Origin: Heterodera schachtii
Lineage: Eukaryota > Nematoda > Chromadorea > Rhabditida > Heteroderidae
Reading direction: 5' to 3'
NCBI GenBank assembly: GCA_023374025.1
Contig: SIJG01000017.1
Location: 883,671-947,670 of the forward strand
Length of the DNA: 64,000 nucleotides
Shown: piece after piece, positions 49,901 to 64,000 of the stretch
Layout: every line of letters begins with the position of its first letter
Position numbering within the stretch: position 1 is the first letter of the stretch
The notes under the pieces: generated by a model
What the model was told of the DNA's origin: nothing
The model's database searches: none
Seen by the model: only the letters and a program-made list of their open reading frames with translations
Translations under genes and position numbers: made by a program

Positions 49901-51407
49901 GCATCCGAAGGATAACCATGGCCACGTTTTTGACATTCTTAGCCACTTTTTGCCGGCACAAAACCGACCGTAAAATTGTCGAATAAACAGGCAAAGAATG
50001 GGGGGGGGGAGAGGGATTTGACTGGGGAAGGGGGGAGAACGGCACAAATCAAAAATCAGTTTTTGGCATTGAAATGCCAAATGAGTTGAGATTAGCATAT
50101 GTTAGAAGCCACGAAGAAAGCAAAGTGAGAAATAATGAATTGCATTAAACAATCGATTTCAAATGATTAAAGACCCAAAAGGGGGAGAAAGGCGAAATGA
50201 AACGGTCGCTGTTGACAATTCACTTTCGAAATTGTTTTTCATTAGCGTGGAGAAATTGGAATAAAATGGGCAACAAATTACATATCAAATTTAAGTTAAA
50301 ATGAAAAATGGAAAATTAAAAGGCAATTGGAGGGGGGGGGGGGGGAGAGAATTAGTAATTGAGTTTTAAAAGCAAACGATTCATTTTGATTAAAATGGGG
50401 GGGGGGGGACGGAAAGGTCGTCGAGCCAAATTTGAGGGGAGTTAAAGATTAACGGAACAAAACAAAATTGAATGCAAAAGCGAATCGATGCTTATGGTGA
50501 GGAAAGAAAGTCGGAAATGTGCGTTTTGAGGAAAAGAATTTTCATTTGAACCTTTTCAATTCGTGGGAATTAATTGTGAAATTAAATTGCCAAGAATGGA
50601 ATTGGAAAATTAAAATTAATGAGAAAATGAAAATTAATTTTGGGCGTGAAAATTTTCGTTTCTGTCTGGAAGATGCTTTTTTTGCTGTTGCGCTTCTTTT
50701 GCCCACCTGCTGCTGTGTGCTCCCGCGATGATTTGTACAATTCGCTGTTCCCGCCCTTCCCGGCCCAATCGACTGACTAAGCGAAGGGAAGGGAAGCGAA
50801 GGGACGACGAATGACCGCAAACGTAAAACGTAAAAACAGCCCAATCCCTCCCCTTCCCTTCTCCTCCCCTCCCCCCCCTTCCCTCCGCCCCCTTTTGCTG
50901 CCGTTGTCCCTCCCTTTCCCTCCCTCCCCCCCCCCCGCCCATTCCATCGGACACCAATTTGTGCAAACCCAACCGCCAGTCAGTGAGTGTCCCTTTTATC
51001 TGTCCCCTCCCCCGCGCCTATTCCCTCCAAGGCTTTTCATTGAGCACCTTCAAAAATGAGAGGGGAGGGGGAGGGGGGTGATAATAAAGTGAGCGAGTGA
51101 TGATGAGAAAAAACTCCTCGCAGAAATGAAAAGAGAGGGGGGGGGGAGAGAGAGGGGGAGAGGAGAGGGGGAGAGTTTGCAAATATTTGCGCGAAATGCC
51201 TTTTTACGAGTTATAAGTGGAAGAGAGAAAAGAGGAGAGAAAGAAAAAAGGCAAAACAACACGAGAAAGAGAGAAAAAGAAGGGGAGAGACAAATGAAAA
51301 TGGGGGAGGATCGCTGGAGGGATTTTTGATGGACCGGACGGGCAAAACGGGAATTTGATGAAGAAAGGAATGGGAGGGAGGGAGTAAGAGAAGACAGAGA
51401 CAAGGGA

Positions 51408-51416
51408 TAGAGAGAT

Positions 51417-51471
<55 letters not shown>

Positions 51472-51540
51472 AGAGAGAAGACAGAGACAAGGGATAGAGA
51501 GAGAGGACGAGAGAGAGAGAGAGAGGAGAGAGTGAAAGGA
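51408..51540 (+). repeat. (GA)n microsatellite
   Basis: Almost pure GA repeats, with a duplicated interruption GACAGAGACAAGGGATAG at about 51394 and 51480. This shows that a block of about 85 bp has been tandemly duplicated. The surrounding DNA, 51120-51300, is also purine-rich. Confidence 0.85.
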
Positions 51541-54500
51541 GGAGGAAAAGGAAAAGGAAAGCACGAGAACGTCGAAATTGGCGCTTTGCCATTCCCTGCC
51601 CCAATTAATTTATAAAGCCGAATACATAATTTGCTTTATCCTCAATGAAAACTATAACATAATTGGCACAGTTTTATTAAGTAAATGGAAGGAGTAAGTA
51701 TAAAAATTTACAAAAAATAATATAAACTTAGCCAATGTGTTGTTTTATTTTTTATTTTGTTTTATTCAGTCAATTATTTTATTGTATTAATGGAACAATA
51801 AAAGTCGTGCAAAATCGGCATTGTGAGAAGAAAAAGGCGGGAGCAAAGCTAAGGGATTAGAAATTTAGAAGGCAATTACAAAATCAGCAGCAGAGACACA
51901 ACAAATTTAAGTTATAGTTTGATCTGGCATTATGTCACCAGAAAAAATCCGAGAATTACGTGGAAAGAGAGCGGAAGGAAGAACGGACTAACTTTACTTT
52001 CCATGTCCATCCATCCATTCATTCGCCCCGCCCCATTCATTCGTTTGTTCTCCAAATCCCCCGCCCCCCTCTTAACCAGTTCCCCTTTCATCTCTCTCCC
52101 CCCCCTCCCTCAACTAATTCTCCTTTTGCACTGTCAACACACAATTTTTGTTCAAAAAATCAAACTAATAATTATGTGTAATCATCACATTCATCCTTTA
52201 GTATCAGCTGAAAGGACAGATCACGGCCAACTTCGACGTGGCGAATGGACAAAGGAATTTTGAGAGGAAATAAACAAACAAACAAACGCAAAACTCAAAC
52301 AGACAACAAACAGCAAAAGAGCAGAAGAGGACAATCAACAAACACAAAAGAAAAAAAGGGGGGGGAAGAGAGGAATGAATGGGCCCCCGGGGGCAAACAA
52401 TGGCAAATGGACTGAACAAACCGGACAGACGGAGGGGGGGGGGGGGACACCGTTACGTAAAGGGGGAAAAGGGGAGGAAGGACCGGACGGAGGAACGAAC
52501 AAAAAAATGGGGAGGAAAAGGGGGGGACAGCACGGGAAAATGGGAGGGCGGGGGGGGGGGGAGATTTAGCAGGGGAAGGAATGATCAAACAGCAGCAAAA
52601 ACAGAAAACTGCAAAAAAAGAAGCATAGGAGTGGCAATTTAATTTGACTAATGCAAATTCATGTCCAACTCAAAGAGTTACAAACACACAAATTATTAAT
52701 TATTATTACTATCCAAAATATAAAAAAACAAAAGTGGACATTTGTGGGCCAATAAACACGGTGGGGGTGATTAGTGAGGGAATGGTCGAGGGATGGGATT
52801 GGATTTGATTGGACAATTTCGGACTTTGGTGCACTGATTATAATAAAATAATATTACGTCGTTTGTGGGAGGGATTCAGCAGGTTTGCTTCCAAAATGTT
52901 CTTCTGCCGCCCCCACCGCCATTTTGGCGCAATAAAATTCCTTTCTGTCGAAGCAACAAAATCAAATGATTGAGCTTTTTTGTTTTTCATTTTTATTTGT
53001 GTCTGTCTGCGTTTATTTTGTTTCATTGCCGCTTCTCATCGCAACATTACAAAGCCATTTTTGTTGAAACGAAAATTTCCTCCAGCGCCATAAAAAGGAA
53101 TCAAATCCCCCCCCCCAATCATTCCCCCTCCCCTCCCTCCCCATTTTCCATCAATTCCCTCCCCCCTTCCTTTGCTGAATCACCTCTTGCCCACTTTATT
53201 CTCCGCTTCTTCTTCTGCTGTTCTTCCGTTTTACTTTTTGGTTGTGTCTTTCCCCCCCCCCTCCCCCAGGCGCTGTTTTCGTTTCGTTTCGATTCGTTTC
53301 GTCTCGTCGTCCATTTCTCCTCCCCCTTCCTTCCCACACCCTCTTTTTCAGTCAGTTTGCTTTGCAAAAAATAAAATACATATTTTCGAAGGATGTGAGT
53401 GAAGTCGATCCACCCGCCCAATGAATGGGGGGGGGGAGGGATTCGAGACGGACGACGACGACGACAACAGTCAGCGAATTGATGGGCGAGGAGGGCGGGG
53501 GGGGGGAGGGGGGGAATGATTGGGGGGGGGGGGGTGCTGCTGCAGTTGCAATGGACTCCATCCCCCCCCCCCCCATTTTCTTTCCATTTTCCTCCATTGG
53601 CGGCGGCGGCGGTTTTTCTTTCGTCCGAATCCAAAAAAACCAAATCCCTTTGCAATATTTTTAATATTACGACGGAACTTTTTCTCAATCCATCAGTTAG
53701 TTAGTGATTGAAAACGATAAAAGCTAATAAATAAAAACAGTAAAAAATAGCAAAAGAAAAAGAAAAAAGTGAAATTTTGGCGGGGGGGGGGGGAGGGGGG
53801 GAGGGGCTGATAAGGGAAGGATCAAAGCAGGGGAAAACAAACATTTGTTTTGTTAATTTGATTGGGACAAAAATTTATGATTTATAAAATTATATAAATG
53901 CGAAAACATAGGGAGAAAAAAGAGAGTCAAAACAAAAGAAAATTATTATATGAAAATTAATGAGGGTAAATGAGTCACACTCATTAATTAATTAAAGCAC
54001 ATGAAAGCAATTTCTTTTTTTTAATTTCAAAAAAAAAACGTACCGAAAGAAGCAAATGAAGTGAAAATTGGGAAAATCGGACGATGAAAAGAGTGAAATG
54101 AGCAGCAGAAAAACTCACGGGGATTTGCATGAATTTGGAGGAAACCGGAAATTAATGACAAATTTATTTGTCAATAAAATATTCCGCAAATTTTGAAAGA
54201 AAATTCAGTGGACAAATAAAATTGAGAAAAATTGCAGAAGGGGGGGGGGGGGGAGAACGAAGGTAATTTAAAAGAGGGGGCGGAGAATTGACAGGGGGAG
54301 GGGAGCGAGGGGGGGGGGGGGGGAGAGGGGGGAGGGACATCATTTGTAATTAGTAAAACTAATTTTAAATAATTTAAATTCCCAAAAAGTGAAAAATAAA
54401 TAATACACGCCAAATTGACGAAATGACAGAAAATGAAGGACGACGGGTGAGCAGAGAAAAGAATGAGAAGATGCTATGAATTAATTCTGTTTGTTGAAGA

Positions 54501-56549
54501 AAAAAGGGATAAATTAGAAATGAAATGAATTGACGCGAGGGTGGGGGGGGGAGGCGGGAAAGAGGGAGGGGTCGCAGCACCCACCGGCTTCACCCCCCCC
54601 CCCCCCCCGTTGGGATTTCGCCTCGGGGGATGATCGGTGGGTCGAGTCCACTCAATCTTCATTCATTCATCCCCTTCTCTCCCGCCCCCCCCCCCTTTCC
54701 CTCCCCTCCTCCGTCACTTTTCTCCCTTTGCTTTTGCTCAATCCGTTCTTTGAAACGAAACGAAACGAACAAACATCAAAGGGCTAATAAGACCAAAAAT
54801 AAATTGACGACCAACTCAAAATGGAAACGAATAGCATCAGAAAAATATGAAGAAGAAAAATTGGGAGGAAAGAGAAAAGAAAGAGAGAAGAAATTGATTG
54901 GAGAGGATTAAGGAAAACAAAAATAATAAGTTAATTGATTAGAGAGAAGTGAAAATGAAACAAATGCAATTTTAACTTGGCTAATGACTCTTTTGTCCGC
55001 TAATTAGTCAAAACAAAAATATAAAAAAGAGCCGGCGGGAATTTGAAAGGATCTTAAAATTCGGACCTATTTAACAAATTAATAATGTTTTTCAAGATCA
55101 ACCATTAAAGAAAGTAAAGTTGTCGAAAACAGCCCGGTGCATTTGCTGCTGATCCTTATCAGTGTTTAGCAAATTTTGATGACAGACAAGTGCAGTGATT
55201 GGGAAGAAAGGGACTGTTTTTGCCACGGGCATATTAAATTCAATTCAATTGCCTTCTTCAAATAGCTAAGGGCATTTAACCCGCCGTCCAAGGGATTTTT
55301 GAATTTCGCTTCAAAATTGAATTTCAAAGGGGCAATTGGCCACGATGGACTTTTGGGGAGATTAAATTCGCTCACTGAAAAGGGGGCGGAAGAGGGCGGG
55401 GCAAATGGGACGAGTAAAAAGGGGGAAAAGGGGGGGGGATAAGGAGGGGGAAGGAAGAAAAGAAAAGAGAGGTAGGAGAAAGGGGGGGGGGGAAAGAGAA
55501 ACGGGGGAAGGGGAGGGGGAAGGAAGAAAGGGGACTAACATGGTGGAAGAAAGAAAAGAAAAGAGAAACGGGGGACTGAGACGGGCGGTGGAGTCATTCC
55601 TCGGCACTTTCATTCTCTGAGCTTTATGAAAGAAAAAAAAACATTTTAATCCCCAAACATTGCAATAAAGGTCCAATGTCCACCGAATGAAAGCGAATAA
55701 ATTCCCCAATTTTGCCAGTTATTAGTTAACAAAATTGGGAGATTTGCCGATGATTGCGTTGTTATGTAATCGTTGGTCCTTCAAAATTCGGCCAAATTTA
55801 TTTGTTTTTCCAATTTCTTTTGCCTCCCACCGCATTTCATCAAATGTTTTTGAATGCCATCCAATTTTTCTCTTTCTCAGCCCGTCAATTTGAGTGTTTC
55901 ACAAAAAATAACCCTCAAAAAATAACACATGCCAACGAACGGAGAGAAAAAGCAAAAAAGGCCATTTGGTGGTGGTGGGAGGTGATCACCCCCCCCCCCC
56001 CCCCCCCCATTTGATTTTGGACAAAATGTCCTTGAGCCGTTTTTGCCCAAGACAGCGCCACACCGAAGAAGCGACGAACCATCGAATAGATTGAAATGAA
56101 TTTCGTCGTCATTTATGAAAAGCTGGGCAGAAGCAAAAAGTGCGCGCGATTGGAAAATTCGGAATTTTGGGAGAGACAATTGGAAAAGGAAAAAAAGGGG
56201 GAGGGAGGGATTTCAATTTCGTAGTGGGCGAAGTGAAATGGGACTGACTGACTGTATGGTCAAAACGGGGGACTATGAAAAGGGATTTGCACAGCGAAGG
56301 GAAAGGGGGGGGGGGGAGACGAGGCGCAAATTTTATTTTTTCGTTCTCGAAGACAAATCGGATGGATGTGAGTGAAATAAAATCGAGAAGGAAAGAGTGT
56401 CCGAAAATATTTGCGCAAAAAGCTGTGAAAATATTTGACGAGGGACGAATCGCCAGCAGAAGGGGGGGGGGGGGGGTGGAGGGAGGGAGCATGGTCAAAG
56501 CAGAGAAGGAAGTGACCAAAGCGAAAGCGAAAAGAGTCAGTCGAGAAGA

Positions 56550-56835
56550 GAGAGGTAGAGAAAGAAAGGAGAAAGAAGAAGAAAAAGAGGGGATGAGGGA
56601 GAAAGAGAGACAGAGGGAGGAGGGGGGAGAGAGAGTGAGAGCGAGAGAAAGGAGAAAGTGGGAAAGAGATAGGATAGAGAAAAGGGAGAGAGAGAGAAGG
56701 AAAGAGAAAAGAAGTGAAGGAGAAAAAAGAGGGGAGGAGGGAGAAAGACAAAGGGAGGAGGGAGGAGAGAGAGTGAGAGAGAGAAGGGAAGAACGAGAGA
56801 AGGGGAGAGAGAAAGCGAAAAGGAGAGAAATGAAG
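56550..56835 (+). repeat. GA-rich purine tract with internal duplication
   Basis: This stretch is almost entirely purine. The block GAGGGAGAAAGA(G/C)A..GGGAGGAGGGGAGAGAG appears near 56595 and again near 56735, so part of the tract is a tandem copy about 145 bp apart. It lies in gene-free DNA. Confidence 0.7.
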
Positions 56836-59800
56836 TAGTCGAATGGGCACATTTGAGGAGATTATTGCAAATGATTGATTTGTGGTCACAGGTGGGGGGG
56901 GGGGGGAGGGGGAGAAGGGCCGTGGGATGCGCAACGATAAGGCAAGAGTGGCGAATGAATTTCGAATTAATGGGAATGTTGTGATACCAAAACCAACCAG
57001 CAAATTAATTTTATTTTTGGTGCTGCGATTAATTCACCAAAAATTAGAAAATCAGCGGAAATGAATGAATGAGCAAATTGATGAAAAAACACAAAAGCCA
57101 GTTTTAAATTTATTTATTTTTTTGTAAAATGAATCGACAGAGATGAAAAAGAAAGAGAGAAAAAACAAAAGCAAAAGCAAACCCCGTAGGGTCCGTCCCT
57201 TCGTAGTGGCCACTCCCCCCTCCCCCTGTCGTCCACTTCCTTCTTCCCCCCCCCCCATTTGGTCCCAATTTCTTCCCTCTTATCTCCCCTCCGCTCTCTC
57301 TCCTCCTTCGCCTCCCCTTCCATCCTTCGTCCACTTTTAACTGTTCTCTTCCACTTCGTCTCATCTCCCTCCCCTCTCCAATTCCCTCCCCCCCCCCCCC
57401 CCTCACCCAAACAAACAACGAAAAGGTGTAAATTCGTCGGTCGCCGTTTCGTTTTTTCCTCCCAACCGACCGACGACGTCCACCACCAAACCCTCACTCA
57501 CTTTTCTCTTCCTCAATTCGCCGTTTTGTCCCTTCGCTTCTGCTACAGCCATTTTGGCCTCACCAATAAAGTAAAAGTGTGAAGGGAAATGGCAAAGGAG
57601 TGAACAGTTGGCTCCTCCAAAAATCACCAATTCATTTCATTCATCCCTTTCATCCCCCTTTTATCCTTTTTATCCCTTTTATCCCCCCCCCCCCCTTCAG
57701 CCCCAGGCGCTTTATTTGTGCTTTGGCAAATTTAAAAATAAAATTACGGCAGCGAATTGGCCAATTGACGGGGGGGGGGGGGTAATTGTGAAGGTGGACT
57801 CAGTAAACGTGGCAGTTGCTGATTGGGAAATAGGAACAATTTGGAATTGAAAAAAGCACCACACTTTGTGATGGGCAAAATATTCGAATGGAAAAAAGGA
57901 AAATAATGAGACAATGCCAAGGGAATTTAAATCCGAAAAAAATAAAATAAAAAGAAAACGGAGAAATGGCAAATGTTTGAAAATGATTAATTGAACAGAG
58001 TTACAATATTCTTGAAGCTGTTCAAAATGTTCCTCATCAAATATTTGATGAGAATGAAATGAAAATTGAGTCCATTTTGGACACAAATTCTGAGAAAGAT
58101 AATGAAAAGGGGGGGGGGGGAGAGAATGGGCAGCGAATGGCATTTTACGAGTTAAGGCAGGCTCACTTTGGTGTGCCAATGGGCAACTGAATGAATGAAT
58201 TCCCCGGCACATCCACCGCCAAACTCCAATTAATATAAAATGGCATTGCGCGCGCCATTCCCCGGCCATTGCCCGATTTGTCGCCGTTAAAGTTATTAGC
58301 GGGAGAGTCGGGGAAAGCAAAAACAGCAGAAGCAGGTGAGAAAATGGAGCAGGAGAAGAACATTGTGGACGGAGGGGGGGGGGGGCAAAAAGGGGGCGAA
58401 GGGATGGACGGGGGGAGGTAAAAGGCATCAGAGGCAATAATTAATTAATTTGAGTAGCTATTAATAAGAGCAAAAATACAAATTGGGGATTTCGAAAATG
58501 GCAAAAACAAAAACAGATTTTGAAAAAAACACCTGTTGAAATGAATTAAGCCCAGCAGGGAAAGAAAAGTTTCATCTTTGGCAGCCAAAAACCAAAAGTA
58601 ATTCCCGAGTAAAAGTGACAAATGAAAATGAAGGGATAAAAGGAATAAATGGCAATTGGAGTGAAATATGGAGGAGAAAATGTGTCAATGGCTAAATGAG
58701 AAAGAAAGGGGGGAAACCCTGGGATAATGGCGGAATTTGCCCTGAAGTGAATGGTTTTTTCTGATCGCGAATTATCGGAGAGAATTGATCGGCTGACTGA
58801 AAAGAGCTCTTGGGGAGGGGCGGGTCTGATTGGATCCGGATCGTGTGGAAGTGAAGTGTCTGATCAATGGGGCGAGGGGGCGGGGGATGTCGGGAACAAA
58901 CACGAAACTTTGCCGGGGGGGGGCAATGGTCAATGCAATTTGGGGAATGGAGGAAAACGGTGAAAAATCAGGGACAGACAAATTAAGAAAATGCGACAGA
59001 ATTTATTTTTTAATTAGCGGCGAACGAATGAAACGAACAGCAGCAGAGAGAAAGCAATGCCACGTCAACGGACGACGGACGAAGAAACACTTCCATCCGA
59101 AGCACCACCCAACCGACCCACCACAGCCCAACCGAACGAACCCCGCCTTATCTGACGACCCGGATCAAATCAAACCGGGGGGGGGGGGGGGCATATTCAT
59201 CGCCAAGGTCAAAGCGAAAGTGAAATGACGGACAAATTGTGAGAAAAAAAAGAAGCCAACGAACGGACGGACGACGGCCTAATTGAATATGTATCATCAT
59301 AATACCAAATCATATCATATCGTGTCGTATTTGCTTTTACTTTTACTGCACTTACACAGAACAGCAAAAATGTGCATTTTTTTTACTGATAAAATATAAT
59401 AATTTCATTTGGATTTAAATGGATGAATGGTTTGATTATCATCTCCTAAAGATTTGGCAATGCCAAATATTCTTCTTCTTCTTCGATGGTGGGAAGGGTC
59501 AAACTGCGTTTTGGGGTTTAGGCGGGGGGGGGGGGAAGAATGATGAATTTGGGGATGGCCTCCAAAAATCCAAATGGCTTTCGTTTTTCATCGTTGGATG
59601 GATGGGAAAGATGGAAGAACGAAATAATAAAATAGGACGACGAGTGGGCGGGGGGGGCAACGAAGAGGGAGGGAGGGGAGGGAGGGGGACGCCAGTGACC
59701 CCCAACCCAACGCGATGACCCCTCGGGGGCGGGGGAGCAGTGCAAGTGACCCCTCGGGGGATGTCGGGGGAGAGAGAGCAGAAAATGGAAGGAGGAGGAG

Positions 59801-61499
59801 AATAAAGTGAAAGTGGCGAATGAAAATTGATGATGGACATAGAAAAAGGAGGGAAGGAGAGAAAGGAAAGGGAAGGAAAGGGACGAACGGCGGGGGAGGG
59901 GAAACTAAGGGAAAAGGGGGAGGGGAGACGAAAGGGGACGGGGAGGAGCAATGGAATGCGTTCTTTCCGCCCGAAAAGAGAGAGAAAGAGAAAGAGAGCA
60001 CTTTGCCAATGCGAACTTTTTTGGACAATTTTTACCAAAGGGACTAATTTTGGGTAATTAAAAAATACATATATAAAACATCGTAGGTAAAGAGTTAATT
60101 TAACGTAAGAAGAAGTGAATGTGTATGAAATTAATAACGAATAATTTAGTAAAAATGATAATAAAACACATAAAATGGAAGGGGGGGGGGTCCATTTAAG
60201 AGAGACTCTCTCATCAGTGGACGATGGTCAGCAGGGGGAGAAAAGGAGGGGGGAGGGGGGTAAGGGGGGGGGTGTCTTTGGGGTGTCTTTTCTTTGCTGA
60301 CTTTCTGTCCTTCCCCCCCCCCCTCCCTGCCCAGCGAAATGCGTTTGACCTTTTCCAAATTATTAAACAGAATGGTCAACGGGGGAGAAACCCAGCCAAA
60401 CCATCGGCGGGGGATTCCCCCGCCCCCCGCCAATCTGAGCATAAATTACCCAAACGACGGCGCCCGAGGGCGACTGAATGAGTGCACATTTTGCAGCAGA
60501 AATTGGAATGGCCACCATCGTTCTTCACCCATTCATTCATTCATTTCATTGCTTCGTCTCTTTCCTTTTGCTGATTAGGCAAAAGGAAGGATAATTAATT
60601 AATTAATTAATGATTTGGTATTACATTTTGGGTTATTTTTTAAAATTAATTGATAAAGGCAAAAAAAGAAAGGAAAAGTAAGAAAAACGGTGTTGACATT
60701 GATAATGGGAATTATAATTGTTCACTCATAATTCAGCTCATTCCCCACAAATTGTACTCCTTTTGAAGTTTGAGTGAAAAACAGCCACAAATGGATGAAG
60801 TGACAAATGAATGACGAAACTGTGCAGTAAACAGCCAAATTAGGAGGGAAAAAAAGGGGGGGGGGGTCATGTCGGAATCGGAGATTAAATTGTACGGGGT
60901 AAAATGGCAAAATGGCAAATGAGTGAAAATGAGTAAAAACAAATTAAAAACACACCCCAACGAAGGCACGGGGAGCAACAGAAAGCAGAGGGCTTAAAGG
61001 GGGAGAGAAAGGGGAAGTTGAAAGAAATCAAATTAATTAATATGGGAAAGAGGGAAAATGAAAATGAAAATGCAAAAATAAAGAAAATAAAATTAAAAAA
61101 ACAATTATGATTATTTAAAAAAAGATAAAAGTGCCATCGAAAGTGAAAATGATAGTGAAAAAAACAGGAGAATATTTTGACGAAGAATCAGCAGAAAAAG
61201 CGTAATATTTGTTAATTGGAAATCCGACGAATTATACCGTACCCGTGGAAAGAAACCGAAAACCCAAAACTTTGCTTTGCGGGCCATGCCCAATTATTTC
61301 GATGACCACCCCCCCCCCCAAAAATTCGTCATTACTTGTGCATTTTTGATGGTCATCCGTCTCATTTTCTTCCCTTCGTTTCCATTTAATTTCGCCAAAT
61401 TCTATTCAGCCAACACAAAATGTTGCCAATTGGAAGAAAAGGGCAAAAGAGAAAAAGAAAAGAGTGAGGAAAGAGTGAAACGGAGAGAAAGAAAAAAAA

Positions 61500-61745
<246 letters not shown>

Positions 61746-62024
61746 AAAAGCAAGAAAATGCTCTTTTTGTTTAGTTTAGAGGGTTTCTGTTCAGCTTAAT
61801 GTGAAGTGCTTCTTCACTTCCTCGCCTCTCATTTCGGCTATCATTTTCCTTTGTTCTTTCCGCCCTTTGGTACCGTACCCCCCCCCCCCCCCCCCCACTC
61901 TCTCTCTTCTCCTTTCTTCTCCTTCCTTTTCCTTTTAAATTTCTGTCAACCTCACTTTCACTTTTTCCCCAATTCTATCCATGGCGAATTATATTGTCGA
62001 TTTGCATTTTTTTTCGGTTTTAAC

Positions 62025-62350
62025 TCTCTCTCCCGCTCTCTCTCTCTCCCTCTCTTTCTCTCTGTCTCTATTTCTCTCTCTCTCTCCCTCTTCCCCTATT
62101 CTCTTTCTCCCCTTTTTCCTCCTTTTCCTTTCATTTCCTTTTTCTCAAAATAGACGACGCCCTTTAAACCTTTTTACGCCTCTCTTTCCCATATTTCTCT
62201 ATTTTTTCTTCTTTTTTTTTTTCTCCTTTTTATCTCTGTTTTTCCTCCCTTTCCTCTTTTGCCTCCTTTCTTTTTTTCTCCATTTAAATGCTTTTTTGCT
62301 CTTTCCATTTTTCTTTTTTTCTCTTTCCTTTTTGCCCTTTTCTCTCCTCA
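62025..62350 (+). repeat. CT/T-rich pyrimidine tract
   Basis: Pyrimidines make up nearly the whole stretch, first as CT dinucleotides (62030-62120) and then as T-rich C/T mixtures. It is the inverted counterpart in composition of the GA tract at 61500-61745. Confidence 0.8.
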
Positions 62351-63354
62351 TTTTCCCCATATGTCCGTCCGTCCGTTCGATCGTTCCAACGAATGGAAAT
62401 AATGACAAAATGCGCAAAAAAGCAAAAACGAAAATGAATGAATGTCCGATGACAAAAATGACCATTTTGTGTGAATGCATCGAATGTTTTTTTACACTGA
62501 GCAAAACGAAAATCATTTGAAATAAATGATAAAATTAATTTTAAAAAATAATAATTATTTATTTTTAATGTGAGTTTGTTGGTTGGTTGGGCTGTCCCCC
62601 CCCCCCCCCCCCTATCAACAGATTCAATCGTCCGATTTGGCAAATTGTTTTTTTAAATATATTTTTTATATTTATGCAAATTTAGTGGTGAAATCCGAAA
62701 GATTATCGAAAGGTTTGCAAAAAATTGAACTGAATGGAAGGAAATAAAATGGGAAAAAATGCATAAAAATGATTCTATCGCTTTAAAACAATCAAACAAA
62801 AAAAGTAGTAAAATATGAATTATTTTACATTAAATCAGAGGACACCGTCGGAAGTCATTGAATTTGAATGAATTTGAGAGGAAATTAAAAAACGAAGGCA
62901 AAAAAGAGAATGTTTTCGTGTCGAAAGAAAATTCAAAAGGAAGGCGATTGGACTGACGTGTCCCCTCCCCCCCCCCCCCCCCCCGGGCCCATTTGCTCGT
63001 CCGCCCCTTTCTTTTTGCTGCGTGCGCAATCGCAATTACGACGGATTTCGAAGACCCTCGGCGGAAAGCAACAAACGCAGCTTTAAATGGGCCAATTTAA
63101 CATCAAAATTTGCTATAAAATTGAGGAAAAGCGTGGGAATGGAAAACCCAAAGTACGAAAGGGTTACGGTAGAAGAGACAGACAAATTAAGACGACAGAG
63201 AAGGAAAAGGCAGGGGAATACGGTAGATCGAATGCTAAAAGAGGAGGACGATAAAAGAAGAGGGAAACTATGGTGATCTATTTCAGTAGGAAGGGTAGAA
63301 GGAAGTATGGTAAGAAGAGAGGAAGATACGGTAGATGTGATGAGAGACGGAGGG

Positions 63355-63480
63355 GGTGGGAGAGCCGGGGTAAGGGAGGGAGAGGGAGAGAGAGCGAGGG
63401 AGAGGGAGGGAAAGGGAGGACGAGAGAAGGAGAGGGAGGGGGGGGGGGGAGGGTAAGGGAGGAAGAGGAAGGGAGGGAAA
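63355..63480 (+). repeat. GA-rich purine tract
   Basis: GGGAGAGA-type units with a G10 run near 63440. Just upstream (63165-63335) the word TACGGTAGA, or close variants, recurs three times with irregular spacing. Confidence 0.7.
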
Positions 63481-64000
63481 GGCTCAACAGTTGATGGCCA
63501 AAATAGCCAAAAAGCAAATTGCGATGAATTCCCCCTTTTGGAAAGGGAGCAAAGAGCAGTGATTTGGCAAGCCTTTCTTAGAATGTTCAAATATGTAAAT
63601 GAAAAATATACCGAAAGCATTGGCATGTCCAATTGTTGCGATATGCCAAGGAAATTAATTCTATGCCAAGTCAAAGAGCGGTGGGAATTGCTTGAGGGTT
63701 CGTTTTATTACTCAATTAAGGCCGGAGAGCAAGCAGAAAATGTTGGCATTGGCATCCAAAAATGGCACTCAGTGCATTACTTATGCCAATTCAGTAGCAC
63801 CTGTCCATGCCATGTCCACCCGTCCCCCCTCTTCAAATAATGGCACATTCATTTTGCAGAAAAGTGAAGGACGACGAATTGGGCGAGAATAAGGGAGGGA
63901 ATCAGCAGGGAAGAGAAGGGTTGGGGAGGGAATGAAATCGAAGCGAAGTGAGCGAATTGGCAATTGCCCGGTAACAGAGGCAGCAGCAACAGTTGAATTG

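Noticed and set aside
56109..57003. Two 247-codon minus-strand open frames rich in Ser/Leu/Phe/Pro
   Set aside because: They overlap a purine tract with an internal duplication; no start context, exon structure or domain supports coding.
63538..63840. 100-codon open frame near the window end
   Set aside because: No recognisable domain and no splice-linked neighbours; length is within chance expectation for this composition.

Overview
The window reads as nuclear DNA from a nematode. Genes are dense, with many short introns (about 30-70 nt), and their best matches are metazoan protein families with nematode-style architecture. Three introns can only be placed as GC-AG introns. Frequent GC-AG introns have been reported for potato cyst nematodes, so a plant-parasitic cyst nematode (Globodera/Heterodera group) is my best guess. 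This is an inference: no species marker is present. Long G/C homopolymers and (GA)n/(CT)n tracts fill the introns and intergenic DNA.

Layout. (1) 51-2028 (+) is the 3' part of a KANSL3-like NSL-complex gene. (2) 2254-6617 (+) is BMS1, the ribosome-biogenesis GTPase, only 225 bp downstream and possibly in the same operon. (3) 7118-15511 (-) is a nephrin/SYG-2-type adhesion receptor: signal peptide, seven Ig domains, FN3, one membrane segment, and a tail ending in a possible PDZ ligand. (4) 15512-23993 has no recognisable gene. (5) 23994-25313 (-) is an ATF4-like bZIP factor with a long open frame in its leader. (6) 27440-30205 (+) is a tyramine/dopamine beta-hydroxylase family copper monooxygenase with an apparent 1-nt insertion. 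(7) 30558-32891 (+) is DHCR24, delta(24)-sterol reductase. (8) 33591-37402 (+) is a Cys-loop anion-channel subunit with an unusual Glu/Lys repeat region between its signal peptide and its ligand-binding domain. (9) 38211-43969 (-) is a Gln-rich multi-C2H2 zinc-finger protein. (10) 43970-64000 is about 20 kb of low-complexity DNA without a gene I can recognise.

Functionally this is a mix of housekeeping genes (chromatin, ribosome assembly, sterol metabolism, stress response) and neuronal genes (synaptic adhesion receptor, octopamine/noradrenaline-type synthesis, ligand-gated channel). I see no sign that they form one pathway. Gene models were built by hand. For KANSL3, ATF4, DHCR24 and the channel, the summed exon lengths give uninterrupted frames. 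I found no tRNA, rRNA, CRISPR array or transposon coding sequence.
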